Origin: an uncultured Flavobacteriales bacterium
Lineage (GTDB): Bacteria; Bacteroidota; Bacteroidia; Flavobacteriales; Crocinitomicaceae
Direction: 5' to 3'
NCBI GenBank assembly: GCA_946480815.1
Contig: CAMLLB010000011.1
Span: 35,980 to 99,979 of the forward strand
Length of the DNA stretch: 64,000 nt
Shown here in pieces: positions 25,454-34,857 of the stretch. The notes beneath the pieces were generated by a model. It saw only the letters and a program-made list of their open reading frames with translations. It was not told the origin of the DNA and made no database searches. Position 1 is the stretch's first letter; each line of letters opens with the position of its first letter. The position numbers and the translations under genes are program-made.

Positions 25454-26281
25454 TTACTTGCATTCCCCGTTAGGAGTACAACTTTCCCCCTGTATCGTTT
25501 CTAATTTCGTTTGGGGGTTTTCTTGCAGCCATTCTGCAAACGACTTTTCAAGCAATTGCAAAATTTCATCCGGCTGTTGCGCTCCTGCAATGGCATATTT
25601 GCGATTCACAACGAAAAAAGGCACGCCCTTTGCCCCTAATTCTTGTGCTTCCCGACTGTCTTCCCCTACTTTTTGTACATATAAAGGGTCTGTCAATGCT
25701 TTATTCACTTCGGTTCCCGTTAAGCCAATTTCTTTTCCTAACTCAATGAGCGTGATACTGTCATTTAGATTTTTTCCTTGCGTGAAATAGGCATAAAACA
25801 AAGTCTCCTCTGCCTTTTCACCCAATCCCTTTGTTTTGGCAAATTGGATAATTCGGTGACCTTTCATCGAATTGGTAACCAATGATTTGTCAAGATTATA
25901 TTCAAGACCTACACTCTTTGCGTACTGAATTAAGTCCTGGTGCATTTTTTTAGATTGCTCATAGCTCATTCCTTTCCGGTCGGCTACAAACATATACATA
26001 TCGTCCTGGTACCTTGGCACTTCGGGCATAGTCGGGTCGAGCTGAAAACTTTTCCACTCTACTTCTATTTGTTCTTTATGCGGGAACTTTGCCAAGGCTG
26101 CCTCAAAATTCCGTTTTCCGATATAACAGAACGGACACATAATATCCGACCATATTTCTATTTTTAGTTTATTTTCCATGGTTACATTTTTTGTTTCTGT
26201 GAGCTCTTTCTGTTGCTTTTCCTGAGCACAAGCAGCGAAGAAAAACAAGTAAGAAACAGCTATCAATACCTTATTTTTCAT
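25454..26281 (-). CDS. FrnE-like DsbA family protein with lipoprotein signal
   Basis: The main domain (from about residue 35) is a FrnE/DsbA-type thioredoxin-fold oxidoreductase with active-site CPFC (Cys49, Cys52) in DIMCPFCYIGKRNFE. The substrate-binding cis-Pro loop GVPFFVVNRKYAIAGAQ is also present. Unlike typical cytoplasmic FrnE proteins it has an N-terminal lipoprotein signal (LFFFAAC, Cys18), so it should sit on a membrane in the periplasm. A Met at residue 35 could give a cytoplasmic form. It overlaps the DoxX gene by 11 bases, with a divergent HxlR regulator further upstream. A thiol or redox-stress role is likely. Confidence 0.88.
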   Translation of the reverse strand: MKNKVLIAVSYLFFFAACAQEKQQKELTETKNVTMENKLKIEIWSDIMCPFCYIGKRNFEAALAKFPHKEQIEVEWKSFQLDPTMPEVPRYQDDMYMFVADRKGMSYEQSKKMHQDLIQYAKSVGLEYNLDKSLVTNSMKGHRIIQFAKTKGLGEKAEETLFYAYFTQGKNLNDSITLIELGKEIGLTGTEVNKALTDPLYVQKVGEDSREAQELGAKGVPFFVVNRKYAIAGAQQPDEILQLLEKSFAEWLQENPQTKLETIQGESCTPNGECK

Positions 26282-26672
26282 AATTCAGCTTTCTGAAATA
26301 ATAGTAGGACACTGCAAGAATTGCAAAGGGAACAAGCGGAGCAACCCCCTTTACGAATCCATCAACAACTCCGTGAGCCAAACTTGCAGACAGTAATAGT
26401 ATCCCGAACCCTACATAAGCCCATTCTTTGAACATCGTTGGAATAGCCGGAACAAGGATCAGGACAGCCCCCACGATTTTTAGAATATCCAATTCAAGTG
26501 GGAAATAATCGGGAAATTGTAAGCTTTTGGTAGTCTGGATTAAATACTCCCTCGGTGCGAAGTATGAAGGCAATATAATCACGGCCAAAGCAATAATTGT
26601 GATAATCCAATACACCCGTTTTTGTTTTTTGTCTGGGTTTTGTTTGAAGTCAATTTGTTTCGTCTTTGTCAT
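26271..26672 (-). CDS. DoxX-like four-helix membrane protein
   Basis: This 133-residue protein has four predicted membrane helices, with the DoxX-like features FPDYFPLELDILKIVGAVLILVP and FKEWAYVGFGILLLSASLAH. DoxX proteins are linked to thiosulphate or quinone redox and thiol homeostasis. The 3' end overlaps the FrnE-like gene by 11 bases, so the two are translationally coupled. The pair is divergent from the HxlR regulator, its probable controller. Confidence 0.82.
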   Translation of the reverse strand: MTKTKQIDFKQNPDKKQKRVYWIITIIALAVIILPSYFAPREYLIQTTKSLQFPDYFPLELDILKIVGAVLILVPAIPTMFKEWAYVGFGILLLSASLAHGVVDGFVKGVAPLVPFAILAVSYYYFRKLNYEK

Positions 26673-26773
26673 TTTAATTAAGTTTAATTGTTTGAACTAA
26701 AATCTGTTTTTAAGTAATTTTTTACTGTTTAACATTTTGACAATACAAATTTACCTACACTTACTTACAAAAA

Positions 26774-26804
26774 GTAAGCAGTTACCCAGATGTAAGCAGT
26801 TACC
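26774..26804. promoter_or_regulatory. Probable HxlR operator: two direct repeats of a dyad
   Basis: GTAAGCAGTTACC occurs exactly twice (26774-26786 and 26792-26804), 18 bases apart, and each contains a GTAA-N4-TTAC dyad. Nearby CTTAC/GTAAG copies extend the symmetry. The site lies between the divergent hxlR and doxX-frnE transcripts. Confidence 0.7.
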
Positions 26805-26818
26805 TTAAAGTAAGTAGT

Positions 26819-27175
26819 ATGACAACAGAATTTCCGGAGAGTACCAAAACCGAGTGTTTGGCAAGAATGCTGACCGTCCGTGATGCCCTTGATGTAATCA
26901 GCGGCAAATGGAAAGTACTTATTATCATTTCAATTATGAGTGGTAATAAACGTTTCAGAGAAATCGAAAGAAGTATTCCGAAGATTTCTTCAAAAGTGCT
27001 CGCCAAGGAACTCAAAGATTTGGAGGAGCATCAATTGATCAAACGAACGGTTTATGATGAATCGCCGGTATTGGTAGAATACACCGCCACCGATTATGTC
27101 TTTACCCTTGAAAAAGTGATTGAAGAATTACATCATTGGGGCTTAAACCATCGAAAAAAAATATTGGGGAAATAA
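26819..27175 (+). CDS. HxlR family transcriptional regulator
   Basis: A 118-residue winged-helix protein has the HxlR signature (ISGKWKVLIIISIMSGNKRFREIERSIPKISSKVLAKELKDLE, given here only as landmarks at residues 28-70). A single Cys at position 13 lies just before the first helix, the place of the redox-sensing Cys in YodB/HypR-type members. With the DoxX and FrnE-like genes divergently placed and tandem dyads at 26774-26804, it probably senses thiol-reactive or oxidative stress and controls both transcripts. Confidence 0.85.
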   Translation: MTTEFPESTKTECLARMLTVRDALDVISGKWKVLIIISIMSGNKRFREIERSIPKISSKVLAKELKDLEEHQLIKRTVYDESPVLVEYTATDYVFTLEKVIEELHHWGLNHRKKILGK

Positions 27176-27256
27176 CTTGATATAAATAAATGGATTATCT
27201 CTTTTTGAGAAATCCTTCGTCCTGTTCTTGTCCCGGACCAAATGGTATACAAGAGA

Positions 27257-27286
27257 AAAAGCGAATTGCAATAGCAGTTCGCTTTT
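27257..27286 (+). terminator. Terminator after hxlR
   Basis: AAAAGCGAATTGC pairs with GCAGTTCGCTTTT (one G-U) around the loop AATA. The AGCGAA/TTCGCT stem is shared with the terminators at 19391 and 37670. Confidence 0.75.
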
Positions 27287-27323
27287 CCTTTCATTAGTGA
27301 GTGTGAATCCTGATCAGAACAAT

Positions 27324-30065
27324 TTAATGAATGATCAGTTTTTTCTGAATACGTTTACCTGAAGCCTGCTTTAATTCTACAAGGTATACACCTGTAGATA
27401 AAGAACCTGTATCAAGCACCAGCCTTTGCTTACCGTTTTCTGTCAACAGCTGTTCATGCAAACGATGACCCAACAGGTCCGTCAAAGTGATCTGTCCGGC
27501 ACCTTTTATCTCAATAGCCAGGGTAACTTGCTCTCTGGCAGGATTTGGGAACAGTTCCAGTTGCGGTTCGTCTAATAACACTTCGCGTTCAAATTGACCT
27601 GTTGTTGTGGATATGGATTCATTGTTCTGGTTATCCGAATCGGTTTTAGTCACCGGTGAGTCTGTATCTACCGCTTCCTTTACCTGTTTTGAAGTCAGAA
27701 TCTGTTGTGGTTCACCCGGTGGATCAATTTGTTCTTCGTCTGACCCAGGGGTTTGTATAAGCGGAATTGCATAAAAATTATTAGCCGTATTCGTTTCGCC
27801 GTGCTGTGTATCAGGAATAACCTGGATTATAAGGAATGACCGTGTGGCCAGCTTGTTTTTATTTGGGAACAGCATGCTCTGCTGCGGCGGAATTGTAAAT
27901 ACACCATTCATGTTTTCAGCTCCAAGTTGCTGATCATCACCTGAAAGTGAGTCATCATAAGAATCCCAATACCTGACAGCATCCTGAAAAAGATACAATG
28001 TTCCGTTCGCGTTTCCTGAATTTTTTATGGCATAACTCATGTTCACTGCTTTTCCCAGTGAGGTAACATTCACGGAATAACTCACATTATTCGGATGAAG
28101 GTCCGGTGCTCCTGTAGGTATTGTTCCGATTTGTATCGCCTGACGATTATTGCTCTCATTTCCCTCTGTAACAAGCCCGTTTGGATCAACCTGGATAATC
28201 AGATAAGTGCGGGTTAGTGTCAGACTTTTGGAAAATTGATAGGTCTGCTGGTAAGCTAAAGTAAGAGGACCCGGTATTGTTTGACTACCTATTAGCGAAT
28301 CAGTAGTCTCATTTAACGTACCATCGTTAGAAGCCCAAAATTTAGCGACAACACTTCCTGAAGGAAAAACAGCATTTTTCCCACCTTCATTTATGATCTG
28401 GCCAGTTAGTTGAACGGTATTTCCAGGACTCGTCGTATATGAAACCTGGTAAGGGCGCAAATCAGGCAAAAGGATTTGATCATGAGTAACCGGAATACCC
28501 CTGGCATTGTTTGCTTTATCGCTTTCCTCAAGCAGCATGTTGGGATCTATTACCGCATTTAGCCATAATCTAAGATCGGTCGTATTTGGGGCTCCCGGAT
28601 ATTCATAAGGGATAATCACCTGGTAAATTTGTGTGGCATTTGGAGCAATAGAGGGGATGGAAATTGTATCATGTCCGTCAGGTCCTCGGGCATCCAGATG
28701 AGAATTTACCCTGGGAAATGAAGTGTAAACACTCAAATGAGTGGGATCTGAAGCTACTGATAACGATCTGTTAGAGATTGTGACCGTCGCTCTAGCGAAA
28801 TCTGCATTTATTCGTTCATAAACTAACTGATCCACCGCTAAATCAGCTACAGGATGGCTCCCCGGAGTGTGGTCCGAAGCCAGAAGAACAGCTTCAAAAG
28901 CATCCGGAAATTTATATCCATCGATCGTTGGTGAAATAGAGGCTTTAAAGAGTAAATATTCTATCTCATGCATGCTAAGCTGGTTGTTTATGGCAAGCAT
29001 TTGTGAAACGATACCGGTAACATAAGGTGCCGCAATGGACGTTCCAAAGGCATTCCTGACATAATTACCATTCTCCGCCGAGAGGTAGCAGGTCCCTGCA
29101 TTACAGTCTGTATAAGCCGATAATCCCGATGGCCCACTAATATCAACAGCCGGGAGCATTGTTCCAGGACCCATCAAATCCAGTCCGGCACCATAATTTG
29201 AACCCCATACAGGATCGCCCGGTTTTTCTATTCTTAAATCCTGGTCACAGCCAGGTGCCGTTGCAGGGCTTTTTATGTAGCCACACGGATTTACTGCTCC
29301 TACAGTTATTGCGACTTTTGCCGGGAAATCGACCCCATTGTGATTGTCATTACCCGCCGCACCAACAAAAGTACAGCCGTTCGCTATACCATATGAAATG
29401 GCTTCACGGATATCATTATCAATCGTGATCTCATTCCACCCCCAACTCATATTGAACACTTTGATGTCATGCTGTATTCCGTGATTAATAGCAGCCGCAA
29501 TATTTGCTCTTTGTTCTCTTGTTCCGGTCGGATCCATTTTTATGGGCATCACCAGGCAATTCCTGTCAACCCCTGCTATTCCCCTGCCGTTATTTACGGT
29601 TGCTGCAATAGCTCCCAATACATGCGTACCGTGTCCAAGGACATCTGTTGTATTGGAGTCTGGGACGGAATCAGAAAAATTCATACCTGGAAGCAAGCGT
29701 GCCGGATCCAAATCTGAAGTATTGGGATCAATGTTGGGATCTAACCCTGTATCCAGGATACCAACTTTTACCAGGCTCAATGGTTGATTATTCATAAATT
29801 CCCAGGCTTCGGGAATATTCATATCAAAACCAGGCAAACCGCAATCAGCTCCCGTGCTTACTCCCGGAAAGACAGGAACACTACCGGTATTGTTGTGTGA
29901 CCATTGTAAATGAAAATAGGTGTCATTAGGCGTAATTCCTACCGGTGGGTTAATTACCGGTGACTCCTCCGGAGGAAGGGAAATTTCTGTCTGAGCATAC
30001 CCTAAGGGTATAAAACAGACACTGCAAGTGGTCAAAAAACCAATGAATAAAAATGTTCGTTTCAT
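27324..30065 (-). CDS. Subtilisin-like S8 protease with CARDB domains and T9SS sorting domain
   Basis: The signal peptide ends near PLGYAQ. The peptidase S8 domain has catalytic Asp105 (VGILDTGLDP), His145 (GHGTHVLG) and Ser near 342 (GTSIAAPYVTGI). Two or three CARDB-like beta-sandwich domains follow (PDLRPYQVSYTTSPG, PDLHPNNVSYSVN), then a Ser/Thr/Asp-rich linker and a T9SS type A sorting domain (LFPNPAREQVTLAIE). At 913 residues it should be a secreted, surface-retained protease. Several Cys near the active site suggest disulphides. Confidence 0.95.
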   Translation of the reverse strand: MKRTFLFIGFLTTCSVCFIPLGYAQTEISLPPEESPVINPPVGITPNDTYFHLQWSHNNTGSVPVFPGVSTGADCGLPGFDMNIPEAWEFMNNQPLSLVKVGILDTGLDPNIDPNTSDLDPARLLPGMNFSDSVPDSNTTDVLGHGTHVLGAIAATVNNGRGIAGVDRNCLVMPIKMDPTGTREQRANIAAAINHGIQHDIKVFNMSWGWNEITIDNDIREAISYGIANGCTFVGAAGNDNHNGVDFPAKVAITVGAVNPCGYIKSPATAPGCDQDLRIEKPGDPVWGSNYGAGLDLMGPGTMLPAVDISGPSGLSAYTDCNAGTCYLSAENGNYVRNAFGTSIAAPYVTGIVSQMLAINNQLSMHEIEYLLFKASISPTIDGYKFPDAFEAVLLASDHTPGSHPVADLAVDQLVYERINADFARATVTISNRSLSVASDPTHLSVYTSFPRVNSHLDARGPDGHDTISIPSIAPNATQIYQVIIPYEYPGAPNTTDLRLWLNAVIDPNMLLEESDKANNARGIPVTHDQILLPDLRPYQVSYTTSPGNTVQLTGQIINEGGKNAVFPSGSVVAKFWASNDGTLNETTDSLIGSQTIPGPLTLAYQQTYQFSKSLTLTRTYLIIQVDPNGLVTEGNESNNRQAIQIGTIPTGAPDLHPNNVSYSVNVTSLGKAVNMSYAIKNSGNANGTLYLFQDAVRYWDSYDDSLSGDDQQLGAENMNGVFTIPPQQSMLFPNKNKLATRSFLIIQVIPDTQHGETNTANNFYAIPLIQTPGSDEEQIDPPGEPQQILTSKQVKEAVDTDSPVTKTDSDNQNNESISTTTGQFEREVLLDEPQLELFPNPAREQVTLAIEIKGAGQITLTDLLGHRLHEQLLTENGKQRLVLDTGSLSTGVYLVELKQASGKRIQKKLIIH

Positions 30066-30432
30066 GAAATGTGATTTTAGTTATTTCTTAACAGACAATT
30101 CCCATTTCAAAAACCTTGGGTAAGAACGAATAATAATTTTACTGTAATGAAATCCTGCATTTGCGGACTTTCCTGTTTGAGCAGTTATTTATTCAGATAA
30201 AGTGACGGGTGTTTTTAATTGCATAGCTCATTACCAGGAAATAAAAAACAAATTCATAGGGCATGTAATCGACGATAAAAATAGTTCAACAGTGGGCTCA
30301 GGTGAATACTGGCATACCACGAATGTGAATTTTTGTTTGACATTCTGATAATTTAGTCATACATTGGTTTAGTCTTCTTTTGAAGAAGTTGTTATTTTAG
30401 TATACCGATATAGAAACCATAATTCACGATAT

Positions 30433-31704
30433 ATGGAATCTGCACTATTTACAGAGTCACTGGTTGTTAATCCCAATTTTGGAGAGGCCGATATTGCTTA
30501 CCTGAAAGAATTTTACGAATTCAGTAGAAAATACCAGAATGAAGTTACTGCGGATATTTTGGAAATTTTTAAAGACCACCCTTTTTGGGGCGAATTCTTA
30601 AAATTACAGACACCGGAAGAACAGGAAAAGAATAGGGAAAGATCACAGAAACTTCAATATGATGCCATCTATAATGACCAATGGGAGGCATTAACCACTG
30701 ACATTGTCATGCAGGGACGCATGTACGCCCAACTGAATGTAAACTATTCCGATTGGTACGAATTCATTAAGATCTATAAAGATTGCCTGAACGTCTATAT
30801 TCTTAAAGAATATAAGAATGATACCGAACAGGCTGTTAATATCTGCAGAGGCTTACGTATCCTGACCGATTATATGATGTACGTTATTGCCGAAGCTTAT
30901 TTCCAGGAAAAAAATGCGATCATCACACAGGTTAATGCCGAATTGGAACAGCGTGTAATTGAACGAACTACCAAACTTACCGAGATCAATGAAGAATTGG
31001 AACGATTCAGTTATTCGGTTTCGCATGACTTACGTGCCCCTTTGCGTGCAGTTGACGGATTTGCCAAGATACTGGAAAAAACGCAGGGACCAAACCTGGA
31101 TGATGCCGGAAGAAAATACCTTGGGATCATAACCGGGAGTATTGCCCGGATGGGAAACCTGATCGATGACCTCTTATCCTTTTCCCGCCTTGGCCGATTG
31201 AACAAAAACCTGAACCTATTCAGTATGAGAGGTTTGTTTACAGAGGTTTTTCAAATCCTGAAGCTCAATGAACCGGAACGAAACGTGGAACTGATTATCG
31301 GTGACTTGCCTGATGTTATGGCAGACCGCGAAATGATGAAACATGTAGTGAATAACTTATTGGGAAATGCGATCAAATTTTCATCGAAAAAGTCGCATGC
31401 CAAAATAGAGGTTACTTCCTGGGAAACAGACGATGAAATTATATTCGCTGTGAAGGATAACGGGGCCGGGTTCGATATGCGTTATATGGCAAATTTGTTT
31501 GGTGTTTTCCAACGTTTGCATTCTGAAGCAGAATTTCCCGGAACGGGCGTCGGGCTGGCAATTGTTCAGCGCGTTATACAAAAACATGATGGTCGGGTTT
31601 GGGCCGAATCTGTTCTTGGAGAAGGAGCCACTTTTTATTTCTCGTTAACGAAACACAATCAAACCGAAACACAAGCTAAAACCGAAACGCATGAAAACTT
31701 CTGA
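30433..31704 (+). CDS. Histidine kinase with degenerate globin-like sensor domain
   Basis: Residues 1-165 are all-helical and resemble globin-coupled sensor domains ([21 protein letters not shown]). The position where the haem-ligating His is expected appears to be Tyr98. A coiled coil follows, then HisKA ([22 protein letters not shown]) and HATPase ([23 protein letters not shown]). It is probably a cytoplasmic kinase, with no membrane segment. It overlaps the next regulator gene by 14 bases and forms a three-gene signalling operon. About 370 bases before it (30066-30432) hold no gene I can see. Confidence 0.88.
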   Translation: MESALFTESLVVNPNFGEADIAYLKEFYEFSRKYQNEVTADILEIFKDHPFWGEFLKLQTPEEQEKNRERSQKLQYDAIYNDQWEALTTDIVMQGRMYAQLNVNYSDWYEFIKIYKDCLNVYILKEYKNDTEQAVNICRGLRILTDYMMYVIAEAYFQEKNAIITQVNAELEQRVIERTTKLTEINEELERFSYSVSHDLRAPLRAVDGFAKILEKTQGPNLDDAGRKYLGIITGSIARMGNLIDDLLSFSRLGRLNKNLNLFSMRGLFTEVFQILKLNEPERNVELIIGDLPDVMADREMMKHVVNNLLGNAIKFSSKKSHAKIEVTSWETDDEIIFAVKDNGAGFDMRYMANLFGVFQRLHSEAEFPGTGVGLAIVQRVIQKHDGRVWAESVLGEGATFYFSLTKHNQTETQAKTETHENF

Positions 31705-32140
31705 GTTCATTGACATTTTATTCGTAGAAGACAGTCCGATCGATGCTGAATTGACCCTGATTGCACTGAAAGAGGAAAACCTGGCAAATAATGTAATCTG
31801 GCTCCAGGATGGTGCTCAGGCTTTGGATTTTATTTTTGCCGAAGGGGAATATGCCCATCGCAATATTGAAAGTCAACCCAAACTGATCTTACTGGACCTG
31901 AAAATGCCAAAGGTCGGTGGTATTGAAGTAGTACAACGGATCCGCAGTGATGAACGCACGAAACGGATCCCTATCGTGATCATGACCTCATCAAAAGAGG
32001 AAAAAGATATCGTAGACAGTTACCAGCTTGGTGTCAACTCATATATTGTGAAACCGGTCGATTTTGATAAATTCTCAAAAAGTGTAAAAGAAATAGGCTT
32101 TTACTGGTTACTCATGAACCATTCGCCAATACAGGGATAA
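31691..32140 (+). CDS. Rcp1-like single-domain response regulator
   Basis: This 149-residue stand-alone REC protein of the Rcp1 type, commonly paired with phytochrome-like kinases, has the acidic pair in [11 protein letters not shown], phospho-acceptor Asp in [12 protein letters not shown], Thr/Ser in [10 protein letters not shown] and the conserved Lys in [12 protein letters not shown]. It has no output domain. The 14-base overlap with the kinase gene and the next gene starting 1 base after its stop argue for tight cotranslation. It is probably the phosphate shuttle between the kinase and the phosphatase. Confidence 0.9.
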   Translation: MKTSEFIDILFVEDSPIDAELTLIALKEENLANNVIWLQDGAQALDFIFAEGEYAHRNIESQPKLILLDLKMPKVGGIEVVQRIRSDERTKRIPIVIMTSSKEEKDIVDSYQLGVNSYIVKPVDFDKFSKSVKEIGFYWLLMNHSPIQG

Positions 32141-32141
32141 C

Positions 32142-33779
32142 ATGCAATTGAAACCGTTGAAAATTATTATTCTGGAAGACGAAGACAGTGATGCTGAATT
32201 AGTGAAGTACCATGCATCTACCCTGGATTACGATTGCGAATTCAGGCGCGCATTTTCAGAAGAAACTTTCTTGCAGGCCCTTGACCGGTTTGTACCCGAC
32301 ATTATTCTTTCCGATTACAAGCTCAGCGGTTATGACGGATTGCGTGCACTTGAATATTGTGCTTCCCGCTTTCCCTTTGTTCCTTTTATTATTATAACCG
32401 GAACACTTGGACCGGAACTCGCTGTAAAAATTATTAAACAGGGCGCAAGTGATTTTTTATTGAAAGGTCATCTTCCCAATCTTCCAATGACCATGACCCG
32501 CGTACTGCGTGAAGCAGAAAAGAAACGGGAAGCAGCCAAATTCCAGGAAGAACGCGACCTGCTCTTCACCCACTCGATCGATTTGATCGGAATTGCAGGT
32601 AAGGACGGGTATTTTAAAACGATCAATCCAGCGTTCGAACGTACGCTCGGTTACTCCATAGATGAGATCCTTACCACGCCTTTTATTGAATTCATTCACC
32701 CGGATGACCGCGAAAGAACCTTCCTGGAAGTCGAAGACCTTGGAGATTCTTCGCAACCCGTCACCCTGGTGAACCGCAGCAAATGTAAAAACGGAGAATA
32801 TATCTGGCTGGAATGGCATATGGTGATGCGAGGAGAAACAGTCTTTGCAAATGCCCGTGATATGACCGAGCGGATGCGTGCAGAACAGGAGATCCGGCAA
32901 CTGAACCAGGAACTGGAGGAAAAAGTGGAACAAAGAACCCAGGAACTATCTGTTGCCAATACATCATTAATAGCTGAAATAGGAGAACGGATCCTGATAA
33001 GTGAAAAGCTGGAAGAAAAAAACAGGGAGATCACCGACAGTATCAATTACGCCAAACGGATCCAGCATGCCAAGATCCCGAGTATCGAGTACCTTCATAA
33101 ACGGATTTCGGAATACTTTGTTTTCTTTCAACCAAAAGACATTGTCAGCGGGGATTTTTATTATTTCCATCAAAACGGTGACACCCTTTTTTTAGCAGCC
33201 GCGGATTGCACCGGACATGGTGTACCGGGTGCATTAGTGAGCATGATCGCCATGGAAAAATTGGATGACGCCTTTCTAAAAAGCACCAATCCGGCCGAAG
33301 TACTGAATATCCTGAATAAAAGCGTCAAATTGGCTTTTCAACAAACAAAAGATGACAAATCACTTCGTGACGGATTGGATATTGCGCTTTGTGCATTGAA
33401 CACATCAACCGGGAGCATTCAATTTGCCGGAGCAAACCGGCCATTATGGATCATTCGAAACGGCGCCGGTGATATAGAAGAATACAAGGGCACCCGCACT
33501 GCTATCGGGGGTTTTACCAATGAGGATGAGCAATTCGAATTACATGAAACCCAATTGGAAAAAGGTGATACCTGCTATTTGTTCTCAGACGGATATGCCG
33601 ATACATTCGGGGGAGAAAATGACAAAAAGATGATGACCAAACGTTTCAAGGACATTTTGCTCAGTATTCAGAAACATCATTTAAATGAACACGAGCAATT
33701 ATTGGAAAATCACCTGGACGCCTGGAAACAGGAAAACGGCCAGACAGATGACATCCTCGTTTTTGGATTCAGGTATTGA
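32142..33779 (+). CDS. REC-PAS-SpoIIE (PP2C-like) serine phosphatase
   Basis: Domains in order: REC (1-125, Asp in DIILSDYKLSGYDG), PAS (about 140-250, ending in WLEWHMV and AREMT-like NARDMTERM), a coiled coil (about 255-305), and a SpoIIE-type PP2C domain (about 320-545) with metal-binding SGDFYY, AAADCTGHGVPGALVSM and FSDGYADTFGGEN. Such proteins dephosphorylate anti-anti-sigma factors in partner-switching pathways, but no SpoIIAA/SpoIIAB-type gene lies in the window. Activity should be gated by REC phosphorylation from the upstream kinase. Confidence 0.9.
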   Translation: MQLKPLKIIILEDEDSDAELVKYHASTLDYDCEFRRAFSEETFLQALDRFVPDIILSDYKLSGYDGLRALEYCASRFPFVPFIIITGTLGPELAVKIIKQGASDFLLKGHLPNLPMTMTRVLREAEKKREAAKFQEERDLLFTHSIDLIGIAGKDGYFKTINPAFERTLGYSIDEILTTPFIEFIHPDDRERTFLEVEDLGDSSQPVTLVNRSKCKNGEYIWLEWHMVMRGETVFANARDMTERMRAEQEIRQLNQELEEKVEQRTQELSVANTSLIAEIGERILISEKLEEKNREITDSINYAKRIQHAKIPSIEYLHKRISEYFVFFQPKDIVSGDFYYFHQNGDTLFLAAADCTGHGVPGALVSMIAMEKLDDAFLKSTNPAEVLNILNKSVKLAFQQTKDDKSLRDGLDIALCALNTSTGSIQFAGANRPLWIIRNGAGDIEEYKGTRTAIGGFTNEDEQFELHETQLEKGDTCYLFSDGYADTFGGENDKKMMTKRFKDILLSIQKHHLNEHEQLLENHLDAWKQENGQTDDILVFGFRY

Positions 33780-33907
33780 ATGAAGTTGATAAAACCCGGC
33801 TTCTTTTAATTATCTTTAAACATGCAATTCAAGGTGCTTTTAATAGATCAGTATAAAATGGTCAAACAACTGATTCTGGCTTTATCCATATGCCTTGTCC
33901 TTTTTTC

Positions 33908-34777
33908 ATGACTTCGGAGATCAAAAAATACGAATTCAAACCCGGGCTTTCGATAGAATTTGAGCTTGTGGGACTCCTTGATCTTTATAAAAAGCATAAA
34001 GAACTCATGACAAATCCGCATCGTACCAATTTCTATCATGTACTGTGGTTTCAGAAGGGAATAACTTCTCATTTGGTCGATTTCAAGCAAATCAGTATCG
34101 AACCCGATACGATCCTTTTTCTCAATAAAGACATTGTTCACCATTTTAGTAATGCAGAAAATTTTGACGGCAAGGCAATTATGTTTACAGATAACTTTTT
34201 TTGCAAATCAGAACAAGACACTCACTATTTACGGAACAGTATGTTGTTCAACACTTTGTTTCCCATATCCAAAATCAAGGTAAAAGAACCACAGGTTTTT
34301 AAAAAACTATTTGCACTCATATCAGATGAAACAGCTCATGGGAACGATATTTTCCAATCAGATATTTTAAGGAATCTGCTACACAATCTTTTGCTTCTTT
34401 CGGAACGGATCCGACAGGAGCAAGATTTCACAGAAGTGAGTAAAGATGTAAATCTTGAATATGTGATGCTATTCAAAGATCTGCTTGAGAAAAAGTTCCG
34501 TCACGTGAAACAAGTAAGTTACTATGCCAATGAGCTCATTCTAAATGTTAAACGCCTAAACTTGGCTACCAGTAAAGTATTGGGGAAATCTCCCAAAGAA
34601 CTGATCGATGAACGGGTGATGCTTGAGGCCAAAAGACTCCTGGTATATACTAATGAAAGCGTAAAAGAGATTAGTTTCGATCTGGGATTTGAAGAACCCA
34701 CCAACTTTATAAAGTATTTCCGTAAACATAGTGAATCCACACCCAGTGAATTCAGAGAACAATTCCGAACAACCTAA
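33908..34777 (+). CDS. AraC family transcriptional regulator
   Basis: The 289-residue protein has an N-terminal cupin-like ligand domain (FYHVLWFQKG, IEPDTILFLNKDIVHHF) and a C-terminal AraC helix-turn-helix pair (residues about 190-289), including SVKEISFDLGFEEPTNFIKYFRKHSESTPSEFRE. I start at 33908 (MTSEIKKYEF); a Met six codons earlier is possible. The SnoaL-like gene 80 bases downstream is a likely target. Confidence 0.88.
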   Translation: MTSEIKKYEFKPGLSIEFELVGLLDLYKKHKELMTNPHRTNFYHVLWFQKGITSHLVDFKQISIEPDTILFLNKDIVHHFSNAENFDGKAIMFTDNFFCKSEQDTHYLRNSMLFNTLFPISKIKVKEPQVFKKLFALISDETAHGNDIFQSDILRNLLHNLLLLSERIRQEQDFTEVSKDVNLEYVMLFKDLLEKKFRHVKQVSYYANELILNVKRLNLATSKVLGKSPKELIDERVMLEAKRLLVYTNESVKEISFDLGFEEPTNFIKYFRKHSESTPSEFREQFRTT

Positions 34778-34857
34778 AAGTATCATCTTAAACCCCGTTT
34801 TTACCTTTTTTACACTGCTGAATAGCACCAATTTTGTATCATCAAACTCAAGATGAT

